NCBI RefSeq assembly: GCF_003184185.1
Contig: NZ_QHJG01000049.1
Coordinates: 1,673-24,264, forward strand
Direction: 5' to 3'
DNA from: Legionella qingyii
GTDB taxonomy: Bacteria > Pseudomonadota > Gammaproteobacteria > Legionellales > Legionellaceae
Length of the DNA: 22,592 nucleotides
Within the stretch, counting starts at the first letter, position 1; each line of letters begins with the position of its first letter. This document shows positions 1 through 10,500 of this stretch, piece after piece. A model generated the notes under the pieces. The model worked only from the letters and a program-made list of their open reading frames with translations, did no database searches and had not been told where the DNA came from. A program made the position numbers and the translations under genes.

Positions 1-3000
1 CCCCCGTCCGAAGATCATGGAATAGATAGTAGGGGGAGGTAAATAGTACTTAATATCTATTAGAAACTTTAACACGAAGTGCAACGAAATTAGACGAATG
101 ATCAAATTTCGTGACGAGACGTAGGAGCCCGCGCCAGTTATATTATGACAACTAAAGAAGCAGATTAAAGAACTTGGTTAGTCCAACCCAATGGAGAACT
201 TCTTTGACAAATAGAAGAAGCCTATACTCAACTTGTAATCAAAGAGGATTGCTAGGAACGTTTTGCAGGTTGGTAAATTTTTTTAGGAGTGAAAAAGGAT
301 AATCCCTTATTTTTAGGACGCCTTTGGGTTCAGAAACGTTCCTTTGGCTGAGAACGAAATTACCCACTCAAACCCGTAAAAGGGATTAAAAAGGAAAATT
401 AGCTGAATCGAAAAGACGTTGTAGTCAACACCCACGTAGGACGGGCGGTTCTAAAAAACGACTTCTAACGGGGTTACGCTAGACGACATAAAGTATTTTC
501 ACTAATTTTGATATCAGTTAGACGAGAACAAAATCAAACAAATGGAGTAAAAGATATAACGAGTTGTTAAATAATCTATGTTTCAGCATATTCCCCGCAC
601 TGCGGTGTTTAACGAGATTCGCCTCATTAAGCCGGTAATAAAATCTTAAACCTAACTGCCGAACAAGATAAAGTTAAACAAACACTTAATGCCAATTGGT
701 TACGTGAAACTTCGGACATCATTACTCTAGTGCCGACCTGGAATTGCGTCTATTTAGCCTCTCTAATATTACAACTCGGTCGAGCGACGAACCTTATAGG
801 TGCAGAACGACATCCATTACTATACATACGTCGAGGACTGCGTTTTTACGAAGTTCTAGTGGGAGTAACACATATAGTTAGTTCTAAACATGGACAGCTA
901 GTAGTAACGACTGAACTGACCGTTAGAGGCGGCTTTTAACGTCAAGTCATTCTTTACAACCGTAACGAAGTTATAGTTGCAGACCTATAACAACAAATTT
1001 TACTCGAACATAGGCACACGCTGAGCGTATCTACCGAAATTAGCGAGATAGCTCTAGTAGCCATAGTAGTCTCCGTTGTCTTTATTTACGTACGTAAACT
1101 AATTTCTTCCGTTCTCCTAAGTGAACGCTTCTTCGCCGAACTCACGGTTTTCGGTAACGCAGAAGTTTTAAGCGTTACAGAAACCGTAACATAAAACCAC
1201 TTATTCGTAGCTATGGAGGTCAATCACATTATAGCTGTTTAAGCCGTTAGACAAACGTTATCCAATGATCGAGAAGCGCACTGGTATCCCAATCTACTAA
1301 TTAGAGACACAGTTTCAGTTTTAGAAGGCGCTGATATTGGTTCAGGAGAACTAATTCTTATAAAAATTCAACACACATAACTCATACTAGTTAACAATAG
1401 ACTTGTAGCGCTATTAACCCTCGTAGAGAATTGACAAAGTACCACAAACTATCCCTTAGACACGACGCTATACACAACGTATTTTTGGATTTCACAACGA
1501 CTCGATGAAAAACTCAATGAAAACGAAACTCCTCTCTAAGTAAGTTCGCAAGTTCGCAACTCAATTACCGTAGCTCAAGAAGAAGTTGAGCAAATTATCC
1601 TCGCACTCAGTTTAGAAGGAGCTTAGCTCCCTAATTTCGCAGGTCCTCGAATTAATGCAGCAAAACATGAAGAACCAAAAATTTAACTCATAACGAACTG
1701 AAGTAGGCACGTAGTTAAAGTTCTTCGTAAAGAGAAAATCAACGTTTAAGGAGAGAATAACTTAAAAGAGAAAAAACAACCCCTTAAGAAAGAAGTTAAA
1801 GAAACTTTTAAAAGAAATAGAAAAGGAGACGACACAAGTTAAGTTTTTATGATAAATTGTCTACCGACATTAGAGGTTCGAACCCAAGCCACTGGCGGAG
1901 CTAAAAAAATACACGTAACTTATCGCCAACCTAATTGACTAAGTAGAGAACAAAGTCTAGCAGTTAGAGTCCTGGTAAAAACAAGAAATTAAGGTTTTAG
2001 TCAAAAAAAAGTTCCAGCCGGCGAAGAAAATCCTCACCGAGCATCACAAGTATTTTAAGATGAAAAAAACGAGATTTATTAAGTAGAACAAATAGCCTAA
2101 ATAATTTTCGATGATTATGGAATAGCTAACGATAATAAAATAGTTAATAGCCTATATGAAATAGGTCGCAAAGAAAGTTACGAAATAAAACAGAAAGATT
2201 ATTAAATAAACGAAGAGAATCTATTGAAAGAAGGTTACGAAATAAAACAGAAAGTTTTTTAACTAAGCGAAGAGAATCTATTGAAAGAAGGTTACGAAAT
2301 AAAACAGAAAGTTTTTCAAGAACGACTAAGAAAAGAACGTTACCAGCTAGATAATTAAAAAAATTAGATAAAGCTACAAGGAGAACATCTCGCGCAAGGA
2401 AAAGATTAAAGTGGCGGTCCTCAAAAAGGTGAAGGACTCGTTTCAACAAGTAGAGAAGAACCTCAACCTCATTAACCTGTAGATGAAGAACAAAATTGTC
2501 AAGACGAAGAAATAAGAGGAGTGGCTTCTAAAGCAACTCAGAAGACCATTTACCTCTTTCTTTTAGATGGTGCTTTAAACGTCTTTTTAACGGATTACGT
2601 CACGCTATTTTTAAAAGATCGAAACGTTCCCGTAATAAAACGCTTTTCCCAACTTCTGATTCAAAGAGGGTAAAACATCGAAGATTCTAAGCTTCTTGTA
2701 AATTCACCGACCATTAACATCTTTAATTACTCCGTAAATTAAGACTCTCGCTTGACTAGAGTAGCAAATTAAGCGACAACTAATATCTTTAATTACCCCT
2801 AAAATTAAGACTCTCGGTTAACGAGAGTAGAAACAAAACCCGAAGAAGTTATAGGTGTTGAAATTAAAAAAAGAAAGATACTATAAAAAAAAGGTCAAGA
2901 AGATTAACTATGTAGCGTAAATTTTCTAAGTGTATTAGAACCGAGCAGCCAAGAACAACTTTGAGAAACAACTATTAACGACGCCGAAGAACGGTAAAAA

Positions 3001-3553
3001 CAAAATTACTAGGATTTGAATCAAACGAGAATTAAGCAAAAAGTTAATTTTGGTAGAAAAGGGAACGGTCTCTGACGTAGTGTCGTATACATAGAGCGAA
3101 TGACATAAGCTTCCTAAAATATAGACGTAGTTAGCGTTAACGAGAACGCTTAAATTCAAGATAAAAAAGATTCCGCAAAAGATTTTATCGAAAAACACAC
3201 CCATTCGCAAGAAGAAGACCTTCACTTCGTTACCTTAATTACAGATTAAGATTAACGTTTTTTTAAGACGATTCAAGGTAGGTGTTTAGTAAGCGGAGTA
3301 GGTGGAGATTTAGACTAAAAACTAGTATGACGGAGGGGGAGCTTAGACTAAAAAATAGTCCGACATATAAACTACCATAACTTAACATTTGAAAAAACTT
3401 CTTTCTAAGAACCTGATAGGGTGAATTAACGTAAAGAGGTTTGAGTCCAACAAACTCAAACACTTTAACCCATAAAAAATTCCAAGCATAAAATAACTAC
3501 TCTTCAGATTGAAGCAGTTGATATAGCTCACCGAGTAAAAACCTAAAACTGTA
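1..3553. other. Mirror CDS (leftward, partial): very large coiled-coil protein, effector-like
   Basis: Leftward reading starts with ATG at 3553-3551, eight bases after a GGGGAG site, and stays open for 1184 complete codons to the window edge, so the C-terminus is missing. It begins MSKSKNEPLDIVDEV. The protein is rich in Glu, Lys, Gln and Leu, with long heptad-like helical stretches, mainly residues 60-260 and 380-700. No signal peptide or membrane segment is visible. Near residues 410-460 a 19-residue unit (FERQNKALEESYLREAN core) occurs about three times, encoded by 57-base tandem repeats. I recognise no enzymatic domain. Length, coiled coils and neighbourhood resemble translocated effectors of Legionella-type bacteria, but that is inference; a structural or cytoskeleton-like protein is also possible. 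Confidence 0.85.
2166..2320. repeat. 57-base tandem repeat, about 2.7 units
   Basis: The printed core gaaagaaggttacgaaataa occurs at 2226 and 2283, with a diverged copy 57 bases lower (near 2169). Tandem repeats survive reversal, so this is real in the printed sequence too. In mirror reading it encodes 19-residue coiled-coil units. In the printed minus strand the same repeat makes an artefactual repeated peptide (VLFRNLLSIDSLRL). Confidence 0.9.
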
Positions 3554-3760
3554 CGAAAAGATTGAGGGGATAGTTGCTCAATAAATATTAGTATAATACA
3601 TTTGGAATTCATAAATAATTCCCGATAAGCAAAATAATTCGTATATGTGGATAAATAAGGTTCGGTACCGAATCCTACTCGTTAAGTAAAGATAAACGAA
3701 TTTCGTAGTTAAGTTTCTAAACATACTATTCTTTGGTGAGAGGGTGTGTTTTGACGTAAA

Positions 3761-4219
3761 AATCGTAACGTTATTGCGAAAGCCTACTTGGTCCAAATTT
3801 TTTAGCAGAGAAAACTAAAAATCGTCAACTAGTACCAAAGGACGCAATTTCTGCTCGGTAAGGAATACGCGTTCTGATAGACGTTCTATCTGCAGGTATA
3901 ATATCTCAAGTGGTTTTTCCCCATAGCGCGGTTGAAGCGTCAGAAATTTAAACAGAACTTTAAGCTTGAGAAATCGTTCGAGACGCGCAAAACGAGCTCA
4001 GAGGAAAAAATTATCTAGATTTAAGTCAGCGCATAACCGCCCCTAACGCTGTTCACATTTAAATGGTAGGTCAAACTGTTGATGTCTAAATCGTTTTACC
4101 AAAGGGAATTATACACGACGAACACGTGTAACGCTACGCCATATCCGAGACCCTACTGACTAACAGAATATACCTTATAGTACTCAAAAGTATATAAAAG
4201 ATTACCTACCCAAATTGTA
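3761..4219. other. Mirror CDS (leftward): YbaK/EbsC-type aminoacyl-tRNA deacylase domain protein
   Basis: Reads leftward from ATG at 4219-4217 (GGGAG six bases upstream) to TAA at 3763-3761, 152 residues, a normal length for a stand-alone YbaK domain. It begins MLNPSIRKYMKTHDIPYK. Family landmarks are AKSVVVKLDGKFTLVAIPA near residues 38-56, then GAIPPFGELYNMDVYLA and WLVFNAGNHDQLLKIKRDDF towards the C-terminus. The GxxPPFG and fNAGxH blocks are typical of the YbaK/ProX fold. Members hydrolyse mischarged aminoacyl-tRNA in the cytoplasm; which aminoacyl-tRNA is used cannot be told here. It is divergent from the F-box gene across about 200 bases and lies upstream of the large coiled-coil gene, with 207 bases between them. 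Confidence 0.87.
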
Positions 4220-4418
4220 CTCCTCGAGGGTGTTTCCTACCTATACAAATTAATATCCTGTAAAACAGGCACTAGCAACGCTACGGTCGCACAAAATAGA
4301 TGGTAGATAAAATTTAAACACTGTTCTACTAAAGACGAAACGTTTCGCCCAAGCGTTACAAGAATTTGGGTTCCTTGGTGTTCTCACTTTCCACATACGA
4401 TTTTTGTTCCTTATCAGC

Positions 4419-4973
4419 TACGCGTTATGGCTAGTTGTTTTAGTTTCAGGAAAACTATTTGAACGATTACTTTACGACAATCGCTAAGAATTATGAGTCT
4501 TATTTCTCTTTGTAATATAAGAATTGGGTTTTCTATAAAACAGAAAACGAAATTCAACGGTTGCAAAATTACCTTATTCGGACCTACGGTTAACGAAAAA
4601 AAGAGGAGTATTTATATTGCTAGACGCTGTTTTTAGGAGACTAATAGTGCTTATATTCCTTTCTTCCGAATGAGTTAACTTCTTACGTGTTGCTCACACC
4701 GTACTTGTTTTGCCTCGCAAAATAAACTTATTCTGATTATCTTTATCTTACCGATGGCCAAATCCAAATGAAGATCGTAGATAAAAGCGCAAGTGCAAAC
4801 TATACTCGATACCTCGAATAAACAATTGGTGCAATCAAAATAGACATGACCGCGACCACTAATTGCTGGAGGAAAAACTCGTGTATCTCATAAGCAATTT
4901 AAGTAGACTACACTCGCGATAAGGAGAGGTTAAAAAACTTCTCCTTTAGCATCCATTCAGCTTGAATTAAATC
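4419..4973. other. Mirror CDS (rightward): F-box-like protein with two membrane segments
   Basis: Reads rightward from ATG at 4419 (AAGGA eight bases upstream) to TAG at 4973, 184 residues. Residues 11-54 read as an F-box: PFDKLANEMLLAILN followed by LNPKDILSFALSCQRFNGI, matching the usual LPxELLxxILxxL...DLxxxxxVCkxf pattern. A charged helical stretch (65-110) follows, then two hydrophobic segments at about 112-127 and 132-148 with a very short turn, and an acidic tail. F-boxes bind eukaryotic SKP1 in ubiquitin ligases, so a bacterial copy suggests a host-directed effector that inserts into a host membrane. The domain call rests on pattern only; function is inference. A 9-bp inverted repeat follows the stop at 5032-5056. 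Confidence 0.78.
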
Positions 4974-5031
4974 GGACATTACGCGAACCTAAATACTACT
5001 TATGCGGAAAATAACTTAACTCATTGTAATC

Positions 5032-5056
5032 CGACGAATAATTTTCATATTCGTCG
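5032..5056. repeat. Perfect 9-bp inverted repeat, terminator-like
   Basis: Printed cgacgaata (5032-5040) and tattcgtcg (5048-5056) are exact reverse complements with a 7-base loop. Inverted repeats survive reversal. It lies between the mirror ends of the F-box gene (4973) and the remnant ending at 5070, so a shared terminator is plausible. Confidence 0.75.
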
Positions 5057-5069
5057 AAATACTTCATAC

Positions 5070-5281
5070 AATTAACCCAAAACTTTTACGCAAACGACGA
5101 TAAAGTTATAGACTGAGTGAAAGAAGTTATCGTAAGAGTAAAAAAGGACAATTTCTCCGATGAGATACATTTTCGGGAAGTCCATTACATGACTTGTTAC
5201 TGCTAAATCATGCTTTACGAACTCGTTCTTGGGCTCTTAAAAAAGAATAAAGACTCTAAGATAGGTTAAGTAAGAAATTGC
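5070..5281. other. Mirror gene remnant (leftward): C-terminal tail of a Legionella-type protein
   Basis: An open leftward frame of about 70 codons ends at TAA 5072-5070, with no convincing start. The only options are internal TTG codons, and the frame enters from the junction with the IstB remnant at about 5283. It reads LDRISEIRKNSRVLAQAFR, then STLPEGLLHRVASLTGK, then an acidic stretch, and ends IAANAFSKPN. The LPxxLLxxIASxTG...IAxxxFxKP pattern is one I associate with C-termini of several Legionella proteins; this is from memory and needs a search. The simplest reading is a gene whose 5' part was removed by insertion-sequence activity. A complete small protein with a TTG start is less likely. 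Confidence 0.55.
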
Positions 5282-5284
5282 ACT

Positions 5285-5434
5285 TCATCCATACGGACAT
5301 AACCGCTATTGTGTGACCGACTGCGATAAGACCTAGCAGTCCACGTATTGCGGGTAGCTAATTTAAACTTTCCTCTCAGTTACTCTTTTTATGCCCCATT
5401 TAACTGACTTTCACTTGTAGTTGCCAATCAAATT
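5285..5434. other. Mirror remnant (rightward): C-terminus of IS21-family IstB ATPase
   Basis: The rightward frame ending at TAA 5432-5434 reads CIGDNTLADAILDRQVHNAH followed by RLNLKGESMRKIRGKLTES. The GDxTLADAILDRLVHNAHRxxLKGESMRK block is the conserved end of IstB, the helper ATPase of IS21 transposition. The frame is closed by a stop near 5283, so only about 50 codons remain, without Walker motifs. This is a dead fragment; its left end coincides with the truncation of the neighbouring gene. Confidence 0.8.
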
Positions 5435-5447
5435 GTTAATAAATCCC

Positions 5448-5650
5448 CCCCCGTAAAAACGTGCGACTAAATGTGTTTAACTACCTTTAAAAGTTCCGTG
5501 AACGTGTGCTAGGGCTAGAACTTACCCTCAAGTAACTGCCCTCGTAACAAGCACGGGTTGTGTCATGGCCACGTACATGATTTCAACGAATTGTTCCACA
5601 GGTTAAAAGGGCCCGTTCTAGTCGATAGTGCAGTCGTCAAGGGCTTCTTT
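5448..5650. other. Mirror remnant (rightward): IS5-type transposase fragment
   Basis: The rightward reading gives GIFHADLHKLMEIFKALAHD then PDLEWEFIDGSIVRAQHSTG. This matches the segment of IS5-group DDE transposases around the first catalytic Asp (WxxxFIDStIVRAHqHaaGA); the usual Ala-His-Gln-His has become Ala-Gln-His. A stop follows at 5590-5592 and related sequence continues only briefly in other frames. It is a decayed fragment with no terminal repeats that I can see, lying just before the ribosome site of the 956-residue orphan gene, which may therefore have been affected by the insertion. Confidence 0.68.
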
Positions 5651-5709
5651 TTAGTCAAAAAATATTTAATTGATATGATAGATTTATTTATAATAACACC
5701 TCCGTGTAT

Positions 5710-8580
5710 TACGGTTTTCTTTATAGATATCCTTGAAATAGATATCCTTGAAATATATCAATATAAAAACTGCCTTATTTCACCATATTGTCACTAGTCC
5801 TACTATCACGTTTTAGCCTCTTCTTTTTCAATTGTGTTCGGGTTAAACTTTTTCAAGATTTAAGTTTTAGACTCGTAAAATCTATAAGTAATTCTTACAA
5901 CGTCCGATTTCTAGACCTTCTCCACAACATACCCTTAAGTTGGCTAGGAAATTAATTTGGTTGACTGAAAGACCTAAGAAACAATAAAGGATTTCTGCTT
6001 TTTTAACCTCTCTATAAACTAAGAAATTTAGTTTTTATATTTATAAAGTGATTTTTAGTTCTTCTAAACCGTTTTTTTGTGAAGTAATAAAACAAATTTC
6101 CATGCTTTAATTAACCACTGATGAAACTTTTGTTATTGCTGCTTCTTTTAAGCAACCGCCGTCTTTTACGAATATTTTATGACCAGACCAAACCTAACTT
6201 TTTTCCCGCTCCTAGAGGAAAAAGTTACAAACTTTTTGTAAATTTTGATAAAGGTCTAAACCAATTCGGTCATGTACTATCAAATCATAGTGGGTAAGGA
6301 CAGTTATTATTTAGGTTAGAACTAAACTCACCTACCCATTGTAAATATTTTTTTATAGGACATGTTCCATATGTGATAAAAGTTGTCCGTCGTTTGTAGC
6401 TCCTTTACTTACTATTAGCGCGCGGACGGTGCTAACGTCTTCGTGTTTATGATCGACGATTTTATCATATGGGTTTACGGAGGTTTGTAGGACTTTACCG
6501 TCGAAATAAAATACGATTATTTGACCTATTATTAAACAAATTAGTTACAAACCTTAATCTTTTTTCTTCTTTCTCATGTCTATTAGAGGGCCTATAAGTG
6601 TATTTACCATTATGATATTTAAAAGGACTTATGGTAAACCAATTTAATGGTTATCTACTGGAATCCCGTATAAAAAATCCCGATGAATGTCGGACAACGG
6701 TTAGGTAACCACCCGTAAGACTTGCTACACAATAACTACCCTAATGTGACGGTTTGTTACCCAAAATACATTACAATTTTCCTTCATTCGTTAGTTTAGG
6801 CGAATATCTGTTGTTTTAATTAATAAGTCTAAAAGTTTAACAACCGGTTCCGATACGGACCTAATCGTCATTATTATTAGACCATAAACTAAGAACCCTT
6901 TTAAATTCTCGTAGTCTGTTACTTTAACGTCACGTTGATAATCTCAGGAAATCATTTCTCAATTGAGTTTCTCTACTTTTATAACATTCCCAATGGTAAC
7001 CATGTCCCCCATTTTGAGGACTATTTAAACCATTATTTCATGACCTTTTTCGACTTTTTTACTTCCTTCCAATAGTTATAAGCCTAAGAAACTTAGTTAT
7101 AGAACAGATAAATCTGTTATTGTTTAATTTTTGAACCGTTTTTCGGAACGAACTACTAACCCTATCAAACCATCTTTTTGGGAACGGAAACTGATGTGTT
7201 CTTAAACGCTTAATAAATCCGGAGCTATTATATATAAGCTTTCTCTGAAAACTAAGTTAGCGTTGGATAAATTAGCTATTCTTTTTAAAGAGCGAAACCT
7301 AATTAACCCTTTTCGGACTTTTCGTTGGAAATGGGCTTCTAAAAACCATATAAAATTTGGCGTATCTTTTAGATTTATGGCTCTATCAGTGAGTTGACAA
7401 TGTGAAGCCTCTTTTTCTAAATAGCCTAAACAGGCTCCGTTATCAATTAAACTGAAGAGACTTAGTCATATTGAGGTTTTTCCTCATACTTGACTATTTA
7501 TGTGGCTTAATACGAAGGTTTCATTTAGTCCAAAAGTCCAAAAGTTTGTTTAATTTAACGGGTCTTTAAAAACTAAATAAACTCGGTACCAAATGTCTTT
7601 GCTCGGTGTGTAAAAAATTACGGCTATATTTAATACCAGTGAATGAGTTATTTGATGTTTCTAAAGTTTATTTACGAGAGAGGTTCTGGCAATAAGTTCT
7701 CGAGTAGAGAAACCCATCTTTTCCTTTATGCGAGGACCTAAACGATCTTTTTATAGCAAGACATGATTTATATCTTGTCGTAAATAAAACATAGTCAAAC
7801 CACTCCTTACTTCCCTAACTGCAACGTCTCCGAATGTAAAAAGAAATAAGCTTTTTAAAACGTTGTCTCCTTTTATATCCCCAGTAGAATCGAGTAGGTC
7901 TTTTACGTGAGTGGGAACGAGTCCCAGAAATACCTAATAGGTGATTGTTTTATAATTGCGGTCCTTTATAATCATTAAATTAACGAATAGGAAATAATCC
8001 CCTTTCGGAATATATAACATTATCGTAGTTAGTTTTTAAAAAACTAACGGATTAGGGTGTACTTTTATGATGTCTTTTAATAAAGTATCGTAATTGTTAG
8101 GACCGTTTTAGCTCTCGAAATTGTGACCTATTACATCGCAGTGAGGTTTTTTTAGGAAATAAACGTCTACTCTAACAAGCGTATGGACTTCTGAGTTCTT
8201 TAAATGGCTTTTGTCAAACCGTTAATTACGTATTCGTAGACCCTCTAGCTCTTATAGAGTTATTAGAATAAAATAATTGATTTCTACACTTACTTATATG
8301 TTTAGTTAAGTTATTACGTGATCTCCCACTGATACTACATATACTTAAACTCGGTCATACATTTCGTTACCTACAAGACTTATGAAATTCATTTATAAAT
8401 AGTCCGCTCAACGTTCTAAACAGACTTCTCAATTAACAGTTAAGTCTGAACGGTCGTCTTTACTTAGAAGGACTTTTTATATTTTTTTAGTACCTGTCGA
8501 AATGTTTTAAATATTTTTGGGTATTACTACATTATTACTCGAATCCCGTTCTTTCGGAACCAAGCTGCTACAGTGGCATT
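5710..8580. other. Mirror CDS (rightward): 956-residue protein of unknown function, effector candidate
   Basis: Reads rightward from ATG at 5710 to TAA at 8580. GGAGG lies six bases before the start, the strongest ribosome site in the window. It begins MPKEISIGTLSIGTLYSYIF, where SIGTL is doubled by a 15-base tandem repeat. The protein looks soluble and mixed alpha/beta, with no membrane segment or signal peptide. A conserved-looking central block spans about residues 315-400: LLTACCQSIGGHSERC (Cys 329 and 330, His 336), then GFYVMLKG, then VGQGYAWISSNNNLVFDSWE ending near 397. A Cys/His/Asp arrangement could suggest a papain- or transglutaminase-like site, but I cannot show it. The C-terminal half is helical with no family I recognise. 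It converges on the ankyrin gene. Translocated effector status is inferred from size and neighbourhood. Confidence 0.85.
5725..5754. repeat. 15-base perfect tandem duplication
   Basis: Printed agatatccttgaaat occurs twice in a row, at 5725-5739 and 5740-5754. In mirror reading it doubles the pentapeptide SIGTL at residues 6-15 of the 956-residue protein, without changing frame. Confidence 0.9.
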
Positions 8581-8713
8581 TCCTTCGCGATGTCGTTGGA
8601 GTAGAAGACCAAGTAAAATAGAAGACATTATCATAACGGTCCTAAATAAGTCTCCTCTTCCCGCTACTCACGCATTCGCGAGTTATTTGGGATGGGATAT
8701 TTAACTCCCTAAA

Positions 8714-8737
8714 GCCGTGCTTTATTGAAGGCACGGC
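8714..8737. repeat. 7-bp GC-rich hairpin between convergent mirror genes
   Basis: Printed gccgtgc (8714-8720) and gcacggc (8731-8737) are exact reverse complements with a 10-base loop. It lies in the 168-base gap between the mirror stops at 8580 (rightward) and 8749 (leftward), the expected place for a shared terminator. No clear T-run follows on either side. Confidence 0.75.
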
Positions 8738-8748
8738 CGAATTCTAAA

Positions 8749-9954
8749 GATTACCATGAGTCCTCACAAAAAACGAAGAACAAAACGAACGACCACCAAT
8801 TATTATACTGATTAATTACTTAATGGTAAGTATTAAAGAAAACATTAAAGGAGGAAACAGTAACGGACGGTACATTATGATAAAGGTAATACTCATTATC
8901 GGAACCTCGTTGTTTGGAACGGAAGAGAATCAAGATATGATTTTTTAGATAGGGACTGTATTCGTGTCGGACATGAACGTGGTTATGGTTCCACTGTCGG
9001 TATATGAGCTAGAAAATATATTGGTCCAAACGTAAGGTACATGACCGGAAATAAACATTATGGTACAAGAAGATTGAGGAGAAAATATTTCAGAAATTAA
9101 TTGAGATTAAATAGTTCACCCTCAAAATAGCTTTTATTTGAGTTTCTTCAGCTTGAATGAACACAACCAACATGTCCTCTCGTTCGTAAAACCTCGTTCG
9201 ATTTAAATAAGTTCTGGGGATCGTAGTGAACCGTTCATAGTATTTCTGGATTTGGTTCATTAAGTCTACATCATAATTAGTTCTCCAGTTTTCCATCAAG
9301 TTATAAACACCGTTTAGGAACATTATAGGTGCAGGTCCGAGGTCGTGGTCGTAAGTAGTTACGTAATCGAACTCATCGTAATTCTAATATTAGAGAGTAT
9401 ACTGTGTTATCTAATTCCTAAAAACCTCGACGCGAAAAAACTCGTGTAGGTTACTCCAGTAGTTCTAACTTATCCCGCGGACGAACGTCATTTTCATTAT
9501 GCTACAGAAACAAGAAACTAACATGTCGTACAAGGTTTCGTCAAAATGGTGTAAGTCGACTTCCTTTTAATAGACAAACCACCTCTGAACGAGGCAAGAC
9601 TTACTCTTCGAATTGATAGAGTTGAAAAGGAAGTTTCTGACGAAGTTCTTCATGTCATCTTGGTGGTGCTAGAGAAGGTAATTGCAACTCACCCAAACAT
9701 AATTAGTTAAGATTATAACGTAGTCATAGCGGTAAGACCTACAGGACCGTTTAGAACACGGTGAGTTAAACAGGTTCTAGTCTTATAGGTAGCTGTTGGA
9801 CTTGTCCAAGTCGACGACGCCCCATCTCCGATTGACGACACCGTAAGTCGGCGAAAAAATTAAGGAGTGCGTATTTGCGGCCTAGAAAGCTACTCGGGCT
9901 ACGTTAGACGAAAAGTAGAACGTTAAGCCGCTAAAGTTTTTGAAAACGATCGTA
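8749..9954. other. Mirror CDS (leftward): ankyrin-repeat protein, 401 residues
   Basis: Reads leftward from ATG at 9954-9952 (AAGGA nine bases upstream) to TAG at 8751-8749. It begins MLAKVFEIAELQDEKQIA. Two ankyrin-like units are visible: GGSTVLLEAVFEGKVEIVKL with LIQNGASLH at about 97-126, and GKTALEHAVQSKNKDIVLLL with LQAGALF at about 137-163. A hydrophobic segment lies near 205-260 (LYLMNAGAGAWTWILQG is part of it). The C-terminal region is Cys-rich (GCHLGIGASTGCAY, KVCCSK). Ankyrin repeats mediate protein binding and are common in effectors of intracellular bacteria; the partner is unknown. It converges with the 956-residue gene and stands alone. Confidence 0.82.
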
Positions 9955-10140
9955 TTATTTTAATAGGAATCATTTTTTAATATTTATATGCGTTAGATAA
10001 ATACGTCAGAAAATAATTTGATAAAAAGGACCTACTGACTTATAAAGCCTTATCGACGTTCTAACTTAAAATTTGGTTTTCTTGTTTTAAGCAGGTTAAC
10101 TAACATACTTATATAGTATAATTTATAAAACTATAGATTC

Positions 10141-10500
10141 AAAGCGGATTATCAGCACTTGACGGTTTCTATCATCTGTTTTGGGCCCTACTATAACTTC
10201 GCCGATATCGTCGCTAACTCCGGTCACTAAACAGACAGCCGTAATTCCTTAAGTGTTACGTGTTCCGGTACGCGATATACGACTTTGTGACCGTACTTGA
10301 CTGGGTTAAGAATGCCCAACGTCCACGAGGGGAACTATTGTTATAGGAACTCGCACGGGACTTAGGGCTAGGCCCCGGCCGTGTGGACCAATAAAATGTT
10401 TTGTCTTATGCGACGGTACTATCCCCCGTAGTCTGGTCATACTTCATGTGGACACGAGACCGCGTGTAGTTGGCCGAGTTGCCGGTCATTATAAGCCACC
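10141..10500. other. Mirror remnant (rightward): decayed IS66-family transposase, GC-richer than surroundings
   Basis: The rightward frame reads SRELPKIVDKTRDDIEAAIA, then AIEASDLS, then AMRYMLKHWHELTQFLRVAG and LDNNILERAL. The LDNNxxERA block is the IS66 C-terminal catalytic-region signature, whereas the TRDDIEAAIAAIEASDLS block resembles the IS66 N-terminus, so an internal deletion probably joined them. After about 10380 the match continues in another frame (TWLFYKTEYAAMIGGI), then shifts again before a stop near 10488. The sequence to about 10740 stays GC-richer than its surroundings and probably belongs to the same insertion, but I recognise no gene there. The element is dead. Composition suggests it came from another genome. 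Confidence 0.72.

Noticed and set aside
730..939. Conventional 69-codon plus ORF
   Set aside because: It lies within the continuous mirror coiled-coil frame and has no start context or family.
1875..1884. ggttcgaacc, resembling a tRNA T-loop
   Set aside because: It is a short chance palindrome inside the mirror coiled-coil gene; no acceptor, D or anticodon stems surround it.
2144..2449. Conventional 101-codon minus-strand ORF with a repeated VLFRNLLSIDSLRL peptide
   Set aside because: The repeat is the 57-base coiled-coil repeat read in the wrong orientation. The underlying tandem repeat is real, the peptide is not.
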